From contig NZ_VBWP01000015.1 of NCBI RefSeq assembly GCF_005771635.1, positions 1 to 36,869 of the forward strand: DNA of 36,869 nucleotides, in the 5' to 3' direction. The notes beneath the pieces were generated by a model. That model was not told the origin of the DNA, searched no databases, and saw nothing but the letters and a program-made list of their open reading frames with translations. Each line of letters starts with the position of its first letter. The first letter of the stretch is position 1. Source of the DNA: Culicoidibacter larvae. GTDB taxonomy: Bacteria > Bacillota_I > Bacilli_A > Culicoidibacterales > Culicoidibacteraceae. Shown here in pieces: positions 1 through 6,339 of this stretch. The position numbers were made by a program, and so were the translations under genes.

Positions 1-65
1 TAAGACGGCTAGTCAATTTGATTTCTCTTTAATCAAATACCACTCCTGGCGATAGAAATAGCACC

Positions 66-143
66 TTATGGGCGCACGCTATAAAAAGATTTCAAGTCGA
101 AACAAATGATATTATCGGATAGTTTAAATGCGTTAAGATCCAT
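66..143 (-). pseudogene. uvrX-like Y-family DNA polymerase, N-terminal remnant
   Basis: A 25-codon minus-strand frame starts with ATG at 143 after a purine-rich AGGGTAG ribosome site. It contains IICFDLKSFYSV, which matches the first catalytic motif of UvrX/UmuC-type Y-family polymerases (usually CIDMKSFYASVE, with the metal-binding Asp). It stops at 66-68 just after this motif, whereas the family is about 400 residues long. The C-terminus of the same kind of gene is at 36715-36869 on the same strand. If the molecule is circular, the two pieces lie in the right order with most of the middle missing. I infer a deleted gene; a short functional peptide is unlikely. Confidence 0.55.
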
Positions 144-426
144 ACTACCCTACCCTTTCCGAATGAACCTTATCTTCTGAGCTCCCCTGCTCGCTTCTAT
201 TATCGGCCAAAGGAAAATTGCTGTTGGTCACTATACCGTCAAAATTTGGTCATATAATGAATAAGTGAACAAATAAAGACAACATTAAGATGCTGTCTGT
301 CACTCTATTTGGTACTTACAGACATCATGATGTGTAAATAAGCCATTTTTAGCCGTTTCTAGCGCTGTTCTATTGTTGTGTGCGGAATTATTGCTAACAT
401 AGTACAAATAACGCTTAAAACGAAGA
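144..426. other. Intergenic stretch, no gene seen
   Basis: No open frame with a ribosome site is visible on either strand. There is a weak hairpin (GTCTGT near 296-301 with ACAGAC near 319-324) and a TATAAT-like box near 254, but no convincing promoter pair and no SOS-box palindrome upstream of the uvrX remnant. It lies between the divergent uvrX remnant and the end of the partition operon. Confidence 0.4.
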
Positions 427-449
427 AAAGCGCCCGATTTGAGCGCTTT
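427..449 (-). terminator. Intrinsic terminator of the parA operon
   Basis: AAAGCGC (427-433) pairs with GCGCTTT (443-449). Read on the minus strand, the stem is followed by a T-rich tract (TTCTTCGTTTTAAG). It lies just after the stop of the ribbon-helix-helix gene. Confidence 0.7.
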
Positions 450-457
450 GATATTAG

Positions 458-730
458 TTATCTTATGTTTTTATCTACATTTGGTAAGTATTGTCTTAAA
501 ATATGATTGAGTAAGTCACTGGTAGAAACTTTGTTACTCTTTGCAATATTTTCTAACGCTATTGTTAAATCCTCATATAAATAATATGTAGTGGACTTCT
601 TTTTAGGTTTTTTTGGTATCACTAAATCAATATTACTTTTTCCAGCATCAATAATTTCATCAGCAAATGAAGTCGTCTCAGATAGATCTGTTGGCTGCGA
701 GTTATTAAATTTCTCTGTAAATCTTGACAT
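458..730 (-). CDS. Ribbon-helix-helix partition partner (ParB/ParG-like)
   Basis: This 90-residue protein probably binds the plasmid centromere and works with ParA. The N-terminal ~40 residues are polar and probably disordered. Residues ~44-83 (KKSTTYYLYEDLTIALENIA and following, ending in SDLLNHILRQYL) have the strand-helix-helix pattern of MetJ/Arc/CopG folds. This resembles the small second protein of type Ib partition loci such as ParG. The ATG overlaps the last base of the parA stop (TAATG), with GGGAGG upstream, so the two are translationally coupled. The likely target is the block of 24-bp repeats upstream of parA, or the palindrome at 1581-1606. The family is inferred from length, position and predicted fold; sequence identity to ParG is not obvious. 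Confidence 0.7.
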   Translation of the reverse strand: MSRFTEKFNNSQPTDLSETTSFADEIIDAGKSNIDLVIPKKPKKKSTTYYLYEDLTIALENIAKSNKVSTSDLLNHILRQYLPNVDKNIR

Positions 731-1527
731 TATAATACCTCCCTTGATATTAGTTCATCTAATAAATTATTGTATGCCTCAAAAGATTTTGCCTTTTTAT
801 CATAAATGTTGATTGGTAAACACTGTCCTTCATTAGCTTCGTTAATTGCAACATTTTTAGGAATATAACTCTTTACCACTATATCTTTAACTACTGAATG
901 CTCATTATTTATGCCAGCAAAGAAATCTTTAGCAACATTAGTGTTTGCTTCTACTCCATTTACAATAAATGCGTTGATATTTGATGGAATTCTCATTCTC
1001 TTACAAATATCACTCCATAAGTCAATAAAAAGCTCTGCTCCTTCATATCCACTGGAGCTTGCATTAGATACGATAAACACACAGTCAGAAGCAAGATACG
1101 CATTTTGGTTCACAACACTCATTGATGGATTAGTATCAATGAATACGTAGTCATACTCTTCCAATGTGTCAATATTATCATCAAAGTAATTTGATAAAAT
1201 ACGTTCTCTTGCTGTTTCACCAGCAATTTGCATTTCCGTAGCTGTGATTTTGACTGTAGATGGTACAAGATCAATATTTGGTCTAACCTCTTTAATGATT
1301 AATAACCCTAAAATTGTTTGATTTTTAAACATATTTGCAGATGTTGCTTCTAACCTACTCTTATCCACTCCAGCGTTAGCAGTAGTATTGCCTTGGGCAT
1401 CAAGATCAATTAGTAATATTTTGCTGCCTCTTTCGGCCATTAATCCTGCTAGATTATACATTACTGCGGTTTTTCCTGTTCCGCCTTTTAAGTTTGCAAA
1501 TGAAACTACCTTCTTTAACTTATTCAA
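730..1527 (-). CDS. parA: ParA-family partition ATPase
   Basis: This 265-aa Walker-type ATPase acts in plasmid segregation by forming ATP-dependent gradients on the nucleoid. The deviant Walker A motif KGGTGKT is at residues 14-20, and DYVFIDTNPS (about residue 105) is the Walker A'/B region typical of ParA/MinD. The start is TTG at 1527, preceded by GGAGGTG at a spacing of six; an upstream ATG at 1629 would lie inside the 24-bp repeat block and has no ribosome site. The lack of a long N-terminal HTH domain places it in the short type Ib class. It is transcribed from a near-consensus promoter at 1549-1577 and is followed directly by the ribbon-helix-helix gene. Confidence 0.92.
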   Translation of the reverse strand: MNKLKKVVSFANLKGGTGKTAVMYNLAGLMAERGSKILLIDLDAQGNTTANAGVDKSRLEATSANMFKNQTILGLLIIKEVRPNIDLVPSTVKITATEMQIAGETARERILSNYFDDNIDTLEEYDYVFIDTNPSMSVVNQNAYLASDCVFIVSNASSSGYEGAELFIDLWSDICKRMRIPSNINAFIVNGVEANTNVAKDFFAGINNEHSVVKDIVVKSYIPKNVAINEANEGQCLPINIYDKKAKSFEAYNNLLDELISREVL

Positions 1528-1548
1528 GTTAAACACCTCCGTAACTAG

Positions 1549-1577
1549 ATTATAAATAAAGCAAAGGATAAAGTCAA
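1549..1577 (-). promoter_or_regulatory. parA promoter
   Basis: On the minus strand TTGACT (1572-1577) and TATAAT (1549-1554) are separated by 17 bases. The expected start point is about 10-15 bases before the GGAGGTG site of parA. Confidence 0.8.
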
Positions 1578-1580
1578 TAT

Positions 1581-1606
1581 AAATATTATATCTAGGTATA
1601 ATATTT
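1581..1606. promoter_or_regulatory. Palindrome next to the parA promoter, possible operator
   Basis: AAATATTATA (1581-1590) and TATAATATTT (1597-1606) form a perfect 10-bp inverted repeat with a 6-base centre. It is placed just upstream of the -35 box. Autoregulation by the RHH protein is a reasonable inference; it could also be an AT-rich UP element. Confidence 0.5.
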
Positions 1607-1628
1607 AAAGTTTTGTTCTTTGAGAGCA

Positions 1629-2084
1629 AAACTCAATATAAAAGTAGATATAAAACTCAATATAAAAGTAGATATAAAACTCAATATAAAAGTAGATATA
1701 AAACTCAATATAAAAGTAGATATAAAACTCAATATAAAAGTAGATATAAAACTCAATAAAAAAGTAGATATAAAACTCAATATAAAAGTAGATATAAAAC
1801 TCAATATAAAAGTAGATATAAAACTCAATATAAAGGTAGATATAAAACTCAATATAAAAGTAGATATAAAACTCAATATAAAGGTAGATATAAAACTCAA
1901 TATAAAGGTAGATATAAAACTCAATATAAAAGTAGATATAAAACTCAATATAAAAGTAGATATAAAAATCAATATAAAAGTAGATATAAAACTCAATATA
2001 AAGGTAGATATAAGAATCAATATAAAAGTAGATATAAAACTCAATATAAAGGTAGATATAAGAATCAATATAAAAGTAGATATA
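1629..2084. repeat. Nineteen tandem 24-bp direct repeats (centromere or iterons)
   Basis: The unit AACTCAATATAAAAGTAGAT plus ATAA repeats 19 times without spacers, with only scattered single-base changes (for example AAAAAAG in copy 6, AAGG or AGAATC in later copies). Because 24 is a multiple of three, both strands carry long repetitive frames (KLNIKVDI on plus, ILSFISTF on minus) that are artefacts. Arrays upstream of parA normally act as the centromere (parS/parC); repeats of this size beside a replication gene can also be iterons. The position, between parA and the candidate replication region, fits either. Confidence 0.85.
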
Positions 2085-2096
2085 AAAAAAAATCTA

Positions 2097-2124
2097 TTGA
2101 CAGCTTGTTTTAAAGTAATATATG
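2097..2124 (+). promoter_or_regulatory. Promoter of a short non-coding unit
   Basis: TTGACA (2097-2102), 16 bases, TATATG (2119-2124), directly after the 24-bp repeats. A second -10-like box (TGCTATAAG) follows. The next plus-strand gene is ~650 bases away and a terminator intervenes at 2265-2299. Confidence 0.6.
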
Positions 2125-2130
2125 CTATAA

Positions 2131-2299
2131 GTAATTAAATAGAAAAAAACAGCTATTGCTACCAACAATAACTGTTTGCTTTTAGTAGTTATACTAAATC
2201 TGTTTCTCAAAACTTGATATTAGTATAGCATTTTTACCTATGCAATGCAATAGATAAATACACTAAAAGCGCTAAAATAGCAAGATTTAGGGCTTTTTT
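2131..2299 (+). ncRNA. Candidate ~165-nt RNA with terminal terminator
   Basis: Between the promoter at 2097-2124 and the terminator at 2265-2299 there is no ORF. There are two hairpins: AACAG/CTGTT with inner ATTG/CAAT at about 2146-2176, and TATACTAA/TTAGTATA at about 2190-2226. Position between the repeats and the candidate initiator suggests replication or copy control, but that is inference. Confidence 0.45.
2265..2299 (+). terminator. Intrinsic terminator
   Basis: AAAAGCGCTAAA (2265-2276) pairs with TTTAGGGCTTTT (2286-2297) with one unpaired base, followed by a T run to 2299. Confidence 0.75.
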
Positions 2300-2310
2300 C
2301 TATTCAATAA

Positions 2311-2764
2311 GACATTGCTAGAGGTTTTACAAAGGTTTCACTTGAGAAAACCGACCGAAGCCACCGTTTCAATAATGCTGCAGCAACTGCAGTACTGCGT
2401 AAACTAGCGAAAGGCCCAGAGTTGAGCCGGCGCAGATTCAACCGTTGCGGATAATACAGATCGTACAGGAGAGAATACTAAGGCACAACTGTACATAAAG
2501 ATCGAGAGCATGCTTATAACTAACGCAGATCCAAGGGTGTATTGCGGGGAGTTAGTTATGTCTAGGGAGTTCCCGAAAGCATGAGCGGTGGCGACACCAG
2601 TGAGTTAATGAGCTAAATAGTTCGTTGAATGACTGGTATCGCCAACGTTGCTCTCCTTATTATTTTTAAGTAAGTAATAGAGGAGAGTAACGAGCGCAAG
2701 CAAGGCACGTTATCCCGAAAGGGTATATTGTGTTATTGCTTACTGGTGTTAGGTAAACAATGAG
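2311..2764 (+). ncRNA. Candidate structured RNA or replication origin, ~450 bp, no ORF
   Basis: No gene is visible here, but local complementarity is dense. Examples are CTGCAG/CTGCAG (2378-2392); GTACAG/CTGTAC (2463-2468 with 2489-2494); ATAACTAAC/GTTAGTTAT (2516-2524 with 2551-2559, perfect, nine pairs); a GGTG-GCGA-CACC tetraloop hairpin near 2585; ACCAGT/ACTGGT enclosing 2595-2638; a 12-pair stem CGTTGCTCTCCT/AGGAGAGTAACG (2646-2657 with 2681-2692, one G-U); and GNRA-like loops near 2696 and 2717. It is more GC-rich than its surroundings and runs up to the ribosome site of the HUH gene. It could be a large regulatory RNA, a long structured leader, or a double-strand origin. Large RNAs next to replication proteins are known in plasmids (ARRPOF of Fusobacterium is one I recall), but I cannot confirm membership. 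Confidence 0.5.
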
Positions 2765-2776
2765 GTGAATGCTATA

Positions 2777-3649
2777 ATGAAACGACTTATATTTCTAAGA
2801 GAATCAAAACATAATGAAGTACTTGAACGATATAACTTTTTAACTGCAACTTGTTTAGGTTCTTACGGAAGTAATTTAGCAGCTTGGAAAAATCTTCAGG
2901 ATTTTGAATACAGTCAGGTCCGGAAGAGTGTGAAGAGTAATAATGTTGCAAAAGAATACTTAATCGAGTTACCTAATAGCTGGTTGGACCGAAAGGACCT
3001 TTCAGCATTATGTAAAAACTTAGTTGATCGTATATGTCCGGGTTTAGCTGTTGTAAGTTGGTTTGTTCGTGATGCAGCTGTCGGTGAGGATCACAACTTA
3101 CATTTAGTTGTCTTGTTTAGCTTACGCAGTTTTGCATCAGAGTATGCTAAGTATACTAGCAATTTTTATTTTGATACCGCCGGCCGTGTTTCCAGAGTAG
3201 CAAAACCTGGTTATACTTTGCGTTATGCAAAAGGGGATTATAAGGTCGATGCAGAGGGTAAGAAAATTGCTTCAGCTTCAAAGTTTACAGCTAAAGACAA
3301 GAGCTATGATCATCCTGGTCGTAAATACCATGTTAAATCATTAATTAAGCAATTCTTTGAAGAACAAGATATGCGGGATTATTCATTGCGCCGGCAATAT
3401 CACATTAAGAAGATTCGTTATAGTGGGGTAGTGAATAAAAAGGTGTATTATATGCTGAAGGATCATGCGGCATTAGTTGCTGAATTTTATCAAGTTTATC
3501 TAGAACTGGCTAGTTATTCAAAAGAAATAAAAAAAGCTGCACGTGTGATATTGCAGCAGGTTTATAATAAGCAACAAAAAGCAAAATTGATTAAGGAACG
3601 GATTGCTGCTGTAAGGTTTGGTTTGAACAAGATGTATAATTTGATATAA
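2777..3649 (+). CDS. MobA/MobL-like HUH protein, candidate replication initiator
   Basis: This 290-aa protein resembles the N-terminal nicking domain of MobA/MobL relaxases. A Tyr in LGSYGSNL (Tyr30) aligns with the nicking Tyr of AAYRAGEKL. EYLIELPNSWLDRKDLSAL (60-78) matches the strand and helix before the metal site, and DHNLHLVVLF (105-114) matches NPHAHIMLTT. Here the first metal His is Asn107, with His106 next to it and His109 kept, so the HUH motif is altered. The C-terminal third is basic. The start is ATG 2777 after GAGGTGA (spacing eight); the GTG at 2765 overlaps that site. A separate MobP2 relaxase serves transfer, and no other Rep is visible, so a replication role is my inference. 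A degenerate mobilisation protein is the alternative. Confidence 0.6.
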   Translation: MKRLIFLRESKHNEVLERYNFLTATCLGSYGSNLAAWKNLQDFEYSQVRKSVKSNNVAKEYLIELPNSWLDRKDLSALCKNLVDRICPGLAVVSWFVRDAAVGEDHNLHLVVLFSLRSFASEYAKYTSNFYFDTAGRVSRVAKPGYTLRYAKGDYKVDAEGKKIASASKFTAKDKSYDHPGRKYHVKSLIKQFFEEQDMRDYSLRRQYHIKKIRYSGVVNKKVYYMLKDHAALVAEFYQVYLELASYSKEIKKAARVILQQVYNKQQKAKLIKERIAAVRFGLNKMYNLI

Positions 3650-3653
3650 AAAA

Positions 3654-3677
3654 AAGGCCAATTTAATTTTTGGCCTT
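3654..3677. terminator. Hairpin after the HUH gene
   Basis: AAGGCCAA (3654-3661) pairs with TTGGCCTT (3670-3677). On the plus strand the A run precedes the stem and little T follows, so the T tract is on the minus strand. It could end the HUH transcript weakly or block antisense transcription coming from the right. Confidence 0.6.
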
Positions 3678-3748
3678 AGGTGTTTACCACCATGTTACGA
3701 TTTATGTATATTATATTTCAAGAATGTTAATAAATCAACTAAATTAAT

Positions 3749-3777
3749 TTGTGAATAAGCTGAATGTACAGTATAAT
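3749..3777 (+). promoter_or_regulatory. Promoter of the XRE/TPR regulator
   Basis: TTGTGA (3749-3754), 17 bases, TATAAT (3772-3777), about 35 bases before the TTG start. Confidence 0.7.
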
Positions 3778-3811
3778 ATTATTATGTTTATCTTGAAGGG
3801 AGTTGGTTGAT

Positions 3812-4708
3812 TTGAGTAATAAGCTAAAATTAGGGACGCAAGTTAATGAAATCAGAAAAGGAAAAAATTATTCTCAAATCGAGCTTGCTTCTGAAGAATT
3901 AAATAAGAATACAATTGTTAGAATTGAAAAAAATGTTAACTCTCCATCTGTAGATACACTTAATATAATTGTAAATAATCTGGGTATAGATTTTTGCACT
4001 TTGACTAAGTATAATGAGTATGCTAATTTTACAGATTATTATAGGATTAAAGATTCAATTGAAGATTGTTTTGCAACATTAAACTGGAGTAAAGCAAAAC
4101 TGCAGTATGAGTTAATATCTAAAGATATGTATGACTCACTTCCACTGAGAGAGCAGCAGTATGTAGATATTATTCAAATAGAACTAGTTAAACATATAGA
4201 ACGAAACTATAGAAAAGCCGAATTACTTGCTAAAAAGTCTCTCAATAAAACTCTTAAAGCTGGGGCAGACTTCTTTTCTCATAATGAAATGGAGTTAATA
4301 AATATTATTTTTCAATTTGATCAATCAAGCCAACACATGGAACTGATTGAAAGAGTTCTAAATTGGCTAGAAGGACTTCCGGATAGTTTACAAGATTTTC
4401 CAGCATACCTGTTGCTACTAAATGGATATTCAACATATTTTTATGAAATTGAAGATTGGAACAAGTCATATACTTTTGCTTCCAAGGGTTATGATGTCGC
4501 AATTAGAAGTAATGGCTTAAAATTTATTCCTAGTTTTTTATTTACAAAGGGACTATGCTTGGTAAAATTAGGTCAAGATGTAGGTGAAGGTAAGAAGCTC
4601 TTAAAAGACTCATTAGAGTTTTGTAAATTGATAAGAATGGAAGATTTCTATGGTGCAATAATACATGAACTAGAAAAGTATAACATTAATTTAAATCAGG
4701 ACTTATAA
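3812..4708 (+). CDS. XRE-family regulator with TPR-like C-terminus (Rgg/PlcR type)
   Basis: This 298-aa protein is likely a cytoplasmic transcription regulator. Residues ~5-60 (GTQVNEIRKGKNYSQIELA, then NKNTIVRIEKNVNSPSVDTL) are a typical XRE helix-turn-helix. The rest is all-helical with repeating pairs (YRKAELLAKKSL, WNKSYTFASKGYDVAI, and KKLLKDSLEFCKLI), as in TPR-containing RRNPP regulators such as Rgg and PlcR, which often bind signal peptides. The start is TTG 3812 with AAGGGAG at a spacing of nine; the in-frame TTG at 3803 overlaps that site. No obvious signal-peptide gene lies beside it. Its immediate neighbour is the large RNA unit at 4760-5522, which it may control (inference). Confidence 0.8.
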   Translation: MSNKLKLGTQVNEIRKGKNYSQIELASEELNKNTIVRIEKNVNSPSVDTLNIIVNNLGIDFCTLTKYNEYANFTDYYRIKDSIEDCFATLNWSKAKLQYELISKDMYDSLPLREQQYVDIIQIELVKHIERNYRKAELLAKKSLNKTLKAGADFFSHNEMELINIIFQFDQSSQHMELIERVLNWLEGLPDSLQDFPAYLLLLNGYSTYFYEIEDWNKSYTFASKGYDVAIRSNGLKFIPSFLFTKGLCLVKLGQDVGEGKKLLKDSLEFCKLIRMEDFYGAIIHELEKYNINLNQDL

Positions 4709-4723
4709 TAGGGTCCTTTTTTT
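4698..4723 (+). terminator. Intrinsic terminator overlapping the regulator stop codon
   Basis: AGGAC (4698-4702) pairs with GTCCT (4713-4717), followed by a run of Ts. The stem begins inside the last codons of the regulator gene and ends two bases before the next -35 box. Confidence 0.6.
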
Positions 4724-4724
4724 A

Positions 4725-4753
4725 TTGACACAATTAAGACTCAATAGTATAAT
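4725..4753 (+). promoter_or_regulatory. Consensus promoter of the large RNA unit
   Basis: TTGACA (4725-4730), exactly 17 bases, TATAAT (4748-4753): a perfect sigma-A promoter. No gene starts downstream for 1 kb. Confidence 0.85.
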
Positions 4754-4759
4754 TAATAT

Positions 4760-5522
4760 ATAAATTTGAGTATATAGAAATTTAAAACAATAAAACATTG
4801 ATATTATGTACTCATATTTGAGTATTTATTGTTACCTATCAGTAATTAACTAGAAATAGTTTTGTCGATCTGTCCTGTTAATTACTGATAGGTGGTAATA
4901 ACCACAAATTCCATATATTGAGTCATTATAGACTCGTTGTGGTATTGGAAAAGGACAATATAGACATCTCCGCAAAAAGTTGATCTATATTGCCCTTCGG
5001 TACTACAGCAAATGCTGTAATATTTGACGCCATTAAAAGTTTAATGACACTAATCATTATACTAGAAAAGTAAGGATGGTACAAATGAAACGGTTAAATA
5101 ATGGAATTATTTTGTTCTCTGACAAGATATATTATTGAAACTGTGGATGAGTACAAGCAAGTACATGAGAATTGCGGCTCCTTGTAATCGGGCTTTGGAA
5201 TGTCGAGATGATCCCTAAAGTTGAAGCGATGGAAATGATATTGATCATAATCACCAAAAAAGGATTGTGATTTCTAGATCAGAACAGGTGACTAAACAAA
5301 TAATATAATAGCGATGTGTGGAAATCCAGCCCGACCGCTATGCTCTAAAAAAGAGTTAAATAGAAATCTATAACTTGTTGTATAGTAAGATCAACAAGGC
5401 AGCGCCTAAAGATAAGCGGTTGCTGACAACCTAATTTAATAGGACAACAGGAATTTATTATTCCTGTTGTATGTAATATAGAGTAGTACTTTTGGCTCCA
5501 ATTACCAAAGTACTGCTTTTTT
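4760..5522 (+). ncRNA. Candidate large structured non-coding RNA (~760 nt)
   Basis: The stretch is bounded by a perfect promoter and an intrinsic terminator (5483-5522) and holds no convincing ORF. A 17-codon frame at 5088 has only a weak ribosome site. It is built from consecutive hairpins: ACCTATCAGTAATTAAC (4834-4850) with its exact complement at 4877-4893; ACCACAA/TTGTGGT (4901-4907, 4937-4943) enclosing GAGTC/GACTC; GGACAATATAGA/TCTATATTGCCC (4953-4964, 4984-4995, one mismatch); TACAGC/GCTGTA (5004-5019); CATTAA/TTAATG (5031-5046); AATCAC/GTGATT (5249-5272); ATAGCG/CGCTAT (5308-5341); CTTGTTG/CAACAAG (5374-5398); and ACAACAGGAA/TTCCTGTTGT (5444-5470). Size and ornateness recall the ROOL and GOLLD classes found in Firmicutes phages and plasmids; I cannot assign it to either. 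Confidence 0.7.
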
Positions 5523-5558
5523 GGTTATACTAGTTCAACATATATTACATACAACAGG
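5461..5558. repeat. Inverted repeat pair 1 flanking the terminator
   Basis: CCTGTTGTATGTAATATA (5463-5480) and TATATTACATACAACAGG (5541-5558) are an exact 18-bp inverted repeat. The terminator of the large RNA lies between the arms. The left arm also pairs with 5444-5453, so two structures compete for it. The arms share the core TTCCTGnnGTATGTA with pair 2. Confidence 0.75.
5483..5522 (+). terminator. Intrinsic terminator of the large RNA unit
   Basis: GTAGTACTTTTGG (5483-5495) pairs with CCAAAGTACTGC (5505-5516), with one bulged T, followed by six Ts. Confidence 0.8.
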
Positions 5559-5577
5559 GGTAGTAATTAAATAGATT

Positions 5578-5729
5578 TGTTGTTCCTGCAGTATGTATCA
5601 GATGCTGGCAACTTATTTGAGTTGTTATCAATTTCTTGTAATAATAATTTCTTTCTTTTCCCCCCGAAAGTTCAATATTCATTTCAACTATGTTTTATTA
5701 ATGATCTGATACATGCTGCAAGGATAACA
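5578..5729. repeat. Inverted repeat pair 2, related to pair 1
   Basis: The arms at 5578-5603 and 5704-5729 match as an inverted repeat at 22 of 26 positions (core TTCCTGCAGTATGTATCAG and complement). The ~100-base centre is AT-rich, has no ORF and contains a run of six Cs. It may form the leader of the HNH-type gene that starts at 5758, or be a protein or recombinase site. Confidence 0.65.
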
Positions 5730-5757
5730 AGTCTAATAAAGGCAAGGAGAGATTGAG

Positions 5758-6266
5758 ATGGAAGAGTGGAAACAAATACCGGGATTAGATGTTTTCTATG
5801 AAGCAAGCAATACCGGTAAAATACAAAGACAATATAAAACTAAAGATAAGCTACTACAAGGATACCAAAGACGTGGTCGTCTTGTTGTAAAAGTGAAAAG
5901 AAACGGAAGAATGGTTGAGACGTCGTGGGCGAAACTCATTTGGAATGCATTCCATGGGCCGGTACCGAAAGGCGGATATGTTAGAAGAAAAGATTGCCGA
6001 CGAGGGTATGAGTTAGATAATTTAGTGTTACTATCAAATAAGCAGAAGTCGTTGTATATGAGTCAAATCAAGAACAACGATATTTTATTAGCGCAAGAGC
6101 AGCTGCACGACATTTACATGTCAGTTATCAAACGGTGTTAGATACTATTAATAATAAGATTAAAAAGCCAATATATCCATTAAGAAAGGCAACTGCTGAA
6201 GAACGTCAAAGTATTATTGGAATGGTTCGCCAAAACCGAGGTATTAATTATAACACTGATAGTTAA
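5758..6266 (+). pseudogene. NUMOD4/HNH-type endonuclease, frameshifted
   Basis: The first frame (127 codons, to 6141) opens with EEWKQIPGLDVFYEASNTGKI, a NUMOD4 DNA-binding motif of HNH homing endonucleases. It is followed by KLIWNAFHGPVPKG and ELDNLVLLS, the outer parts of an HNH fold. The central Asn-His pair is replaced by RRKDCRR, so catalysis is doubtful. The family's C-terminal helix-turn-helix is present only in a second frame, shifted by one base (SARAAARHLHVSYQTV), which continues to a stop at 6264-6266. A single-base deletion between about 6042 and 6085 explains this. No canonical slippery heptamer is present, so programmed frameshifting is unlikely. The start ATG has GGAGAG upstream. 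Confidence 0.65.
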
Positions 6267-6339
6267 ATAAAATATTGTAAAAAATCACTATTGAATCAGT
6301 AAATCAAACAAAGTAAAATTATATTAAGGAGAGAGTAAG

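Noticed and set aside
1629-2084. CRISPR array
   Set aside because: The repeats are contiguous with no spacers and no cas genes are present.
1592-2138. Long repetitive frames on both strands (KLNIKVDI and ILSFISTF repeats)
   Set aside because: They arise only because the 24-bp repeat is a multiple of three; no ribosome site, and the same block is open on both strands.
2311-2764. Group I or II intron, tmRNA or RNase P RNA
   Set aside because: The conserved cores of these RNAs (for example the domain V hairpin of group II introns) were not seen.
5088-5141. 17-codon frame inside the large RNA
   Set aside because: Weak ribosome site with poor spacing, and it crosses several stems; kept only as a remark.
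3812-5150. Quorum-sensing peptide gene for the XRE/TPR regulator
   Set aside because: No small frame with signal sequence and ribosome site was found next to the regulator.
6042-6095. Programmed -1 frameshift in the HNH-type gene
   Set aside because: No canonical X-XXY-YYZ heptamer and no strong downstream pseudoknot seen; a simple base deletion explains it.
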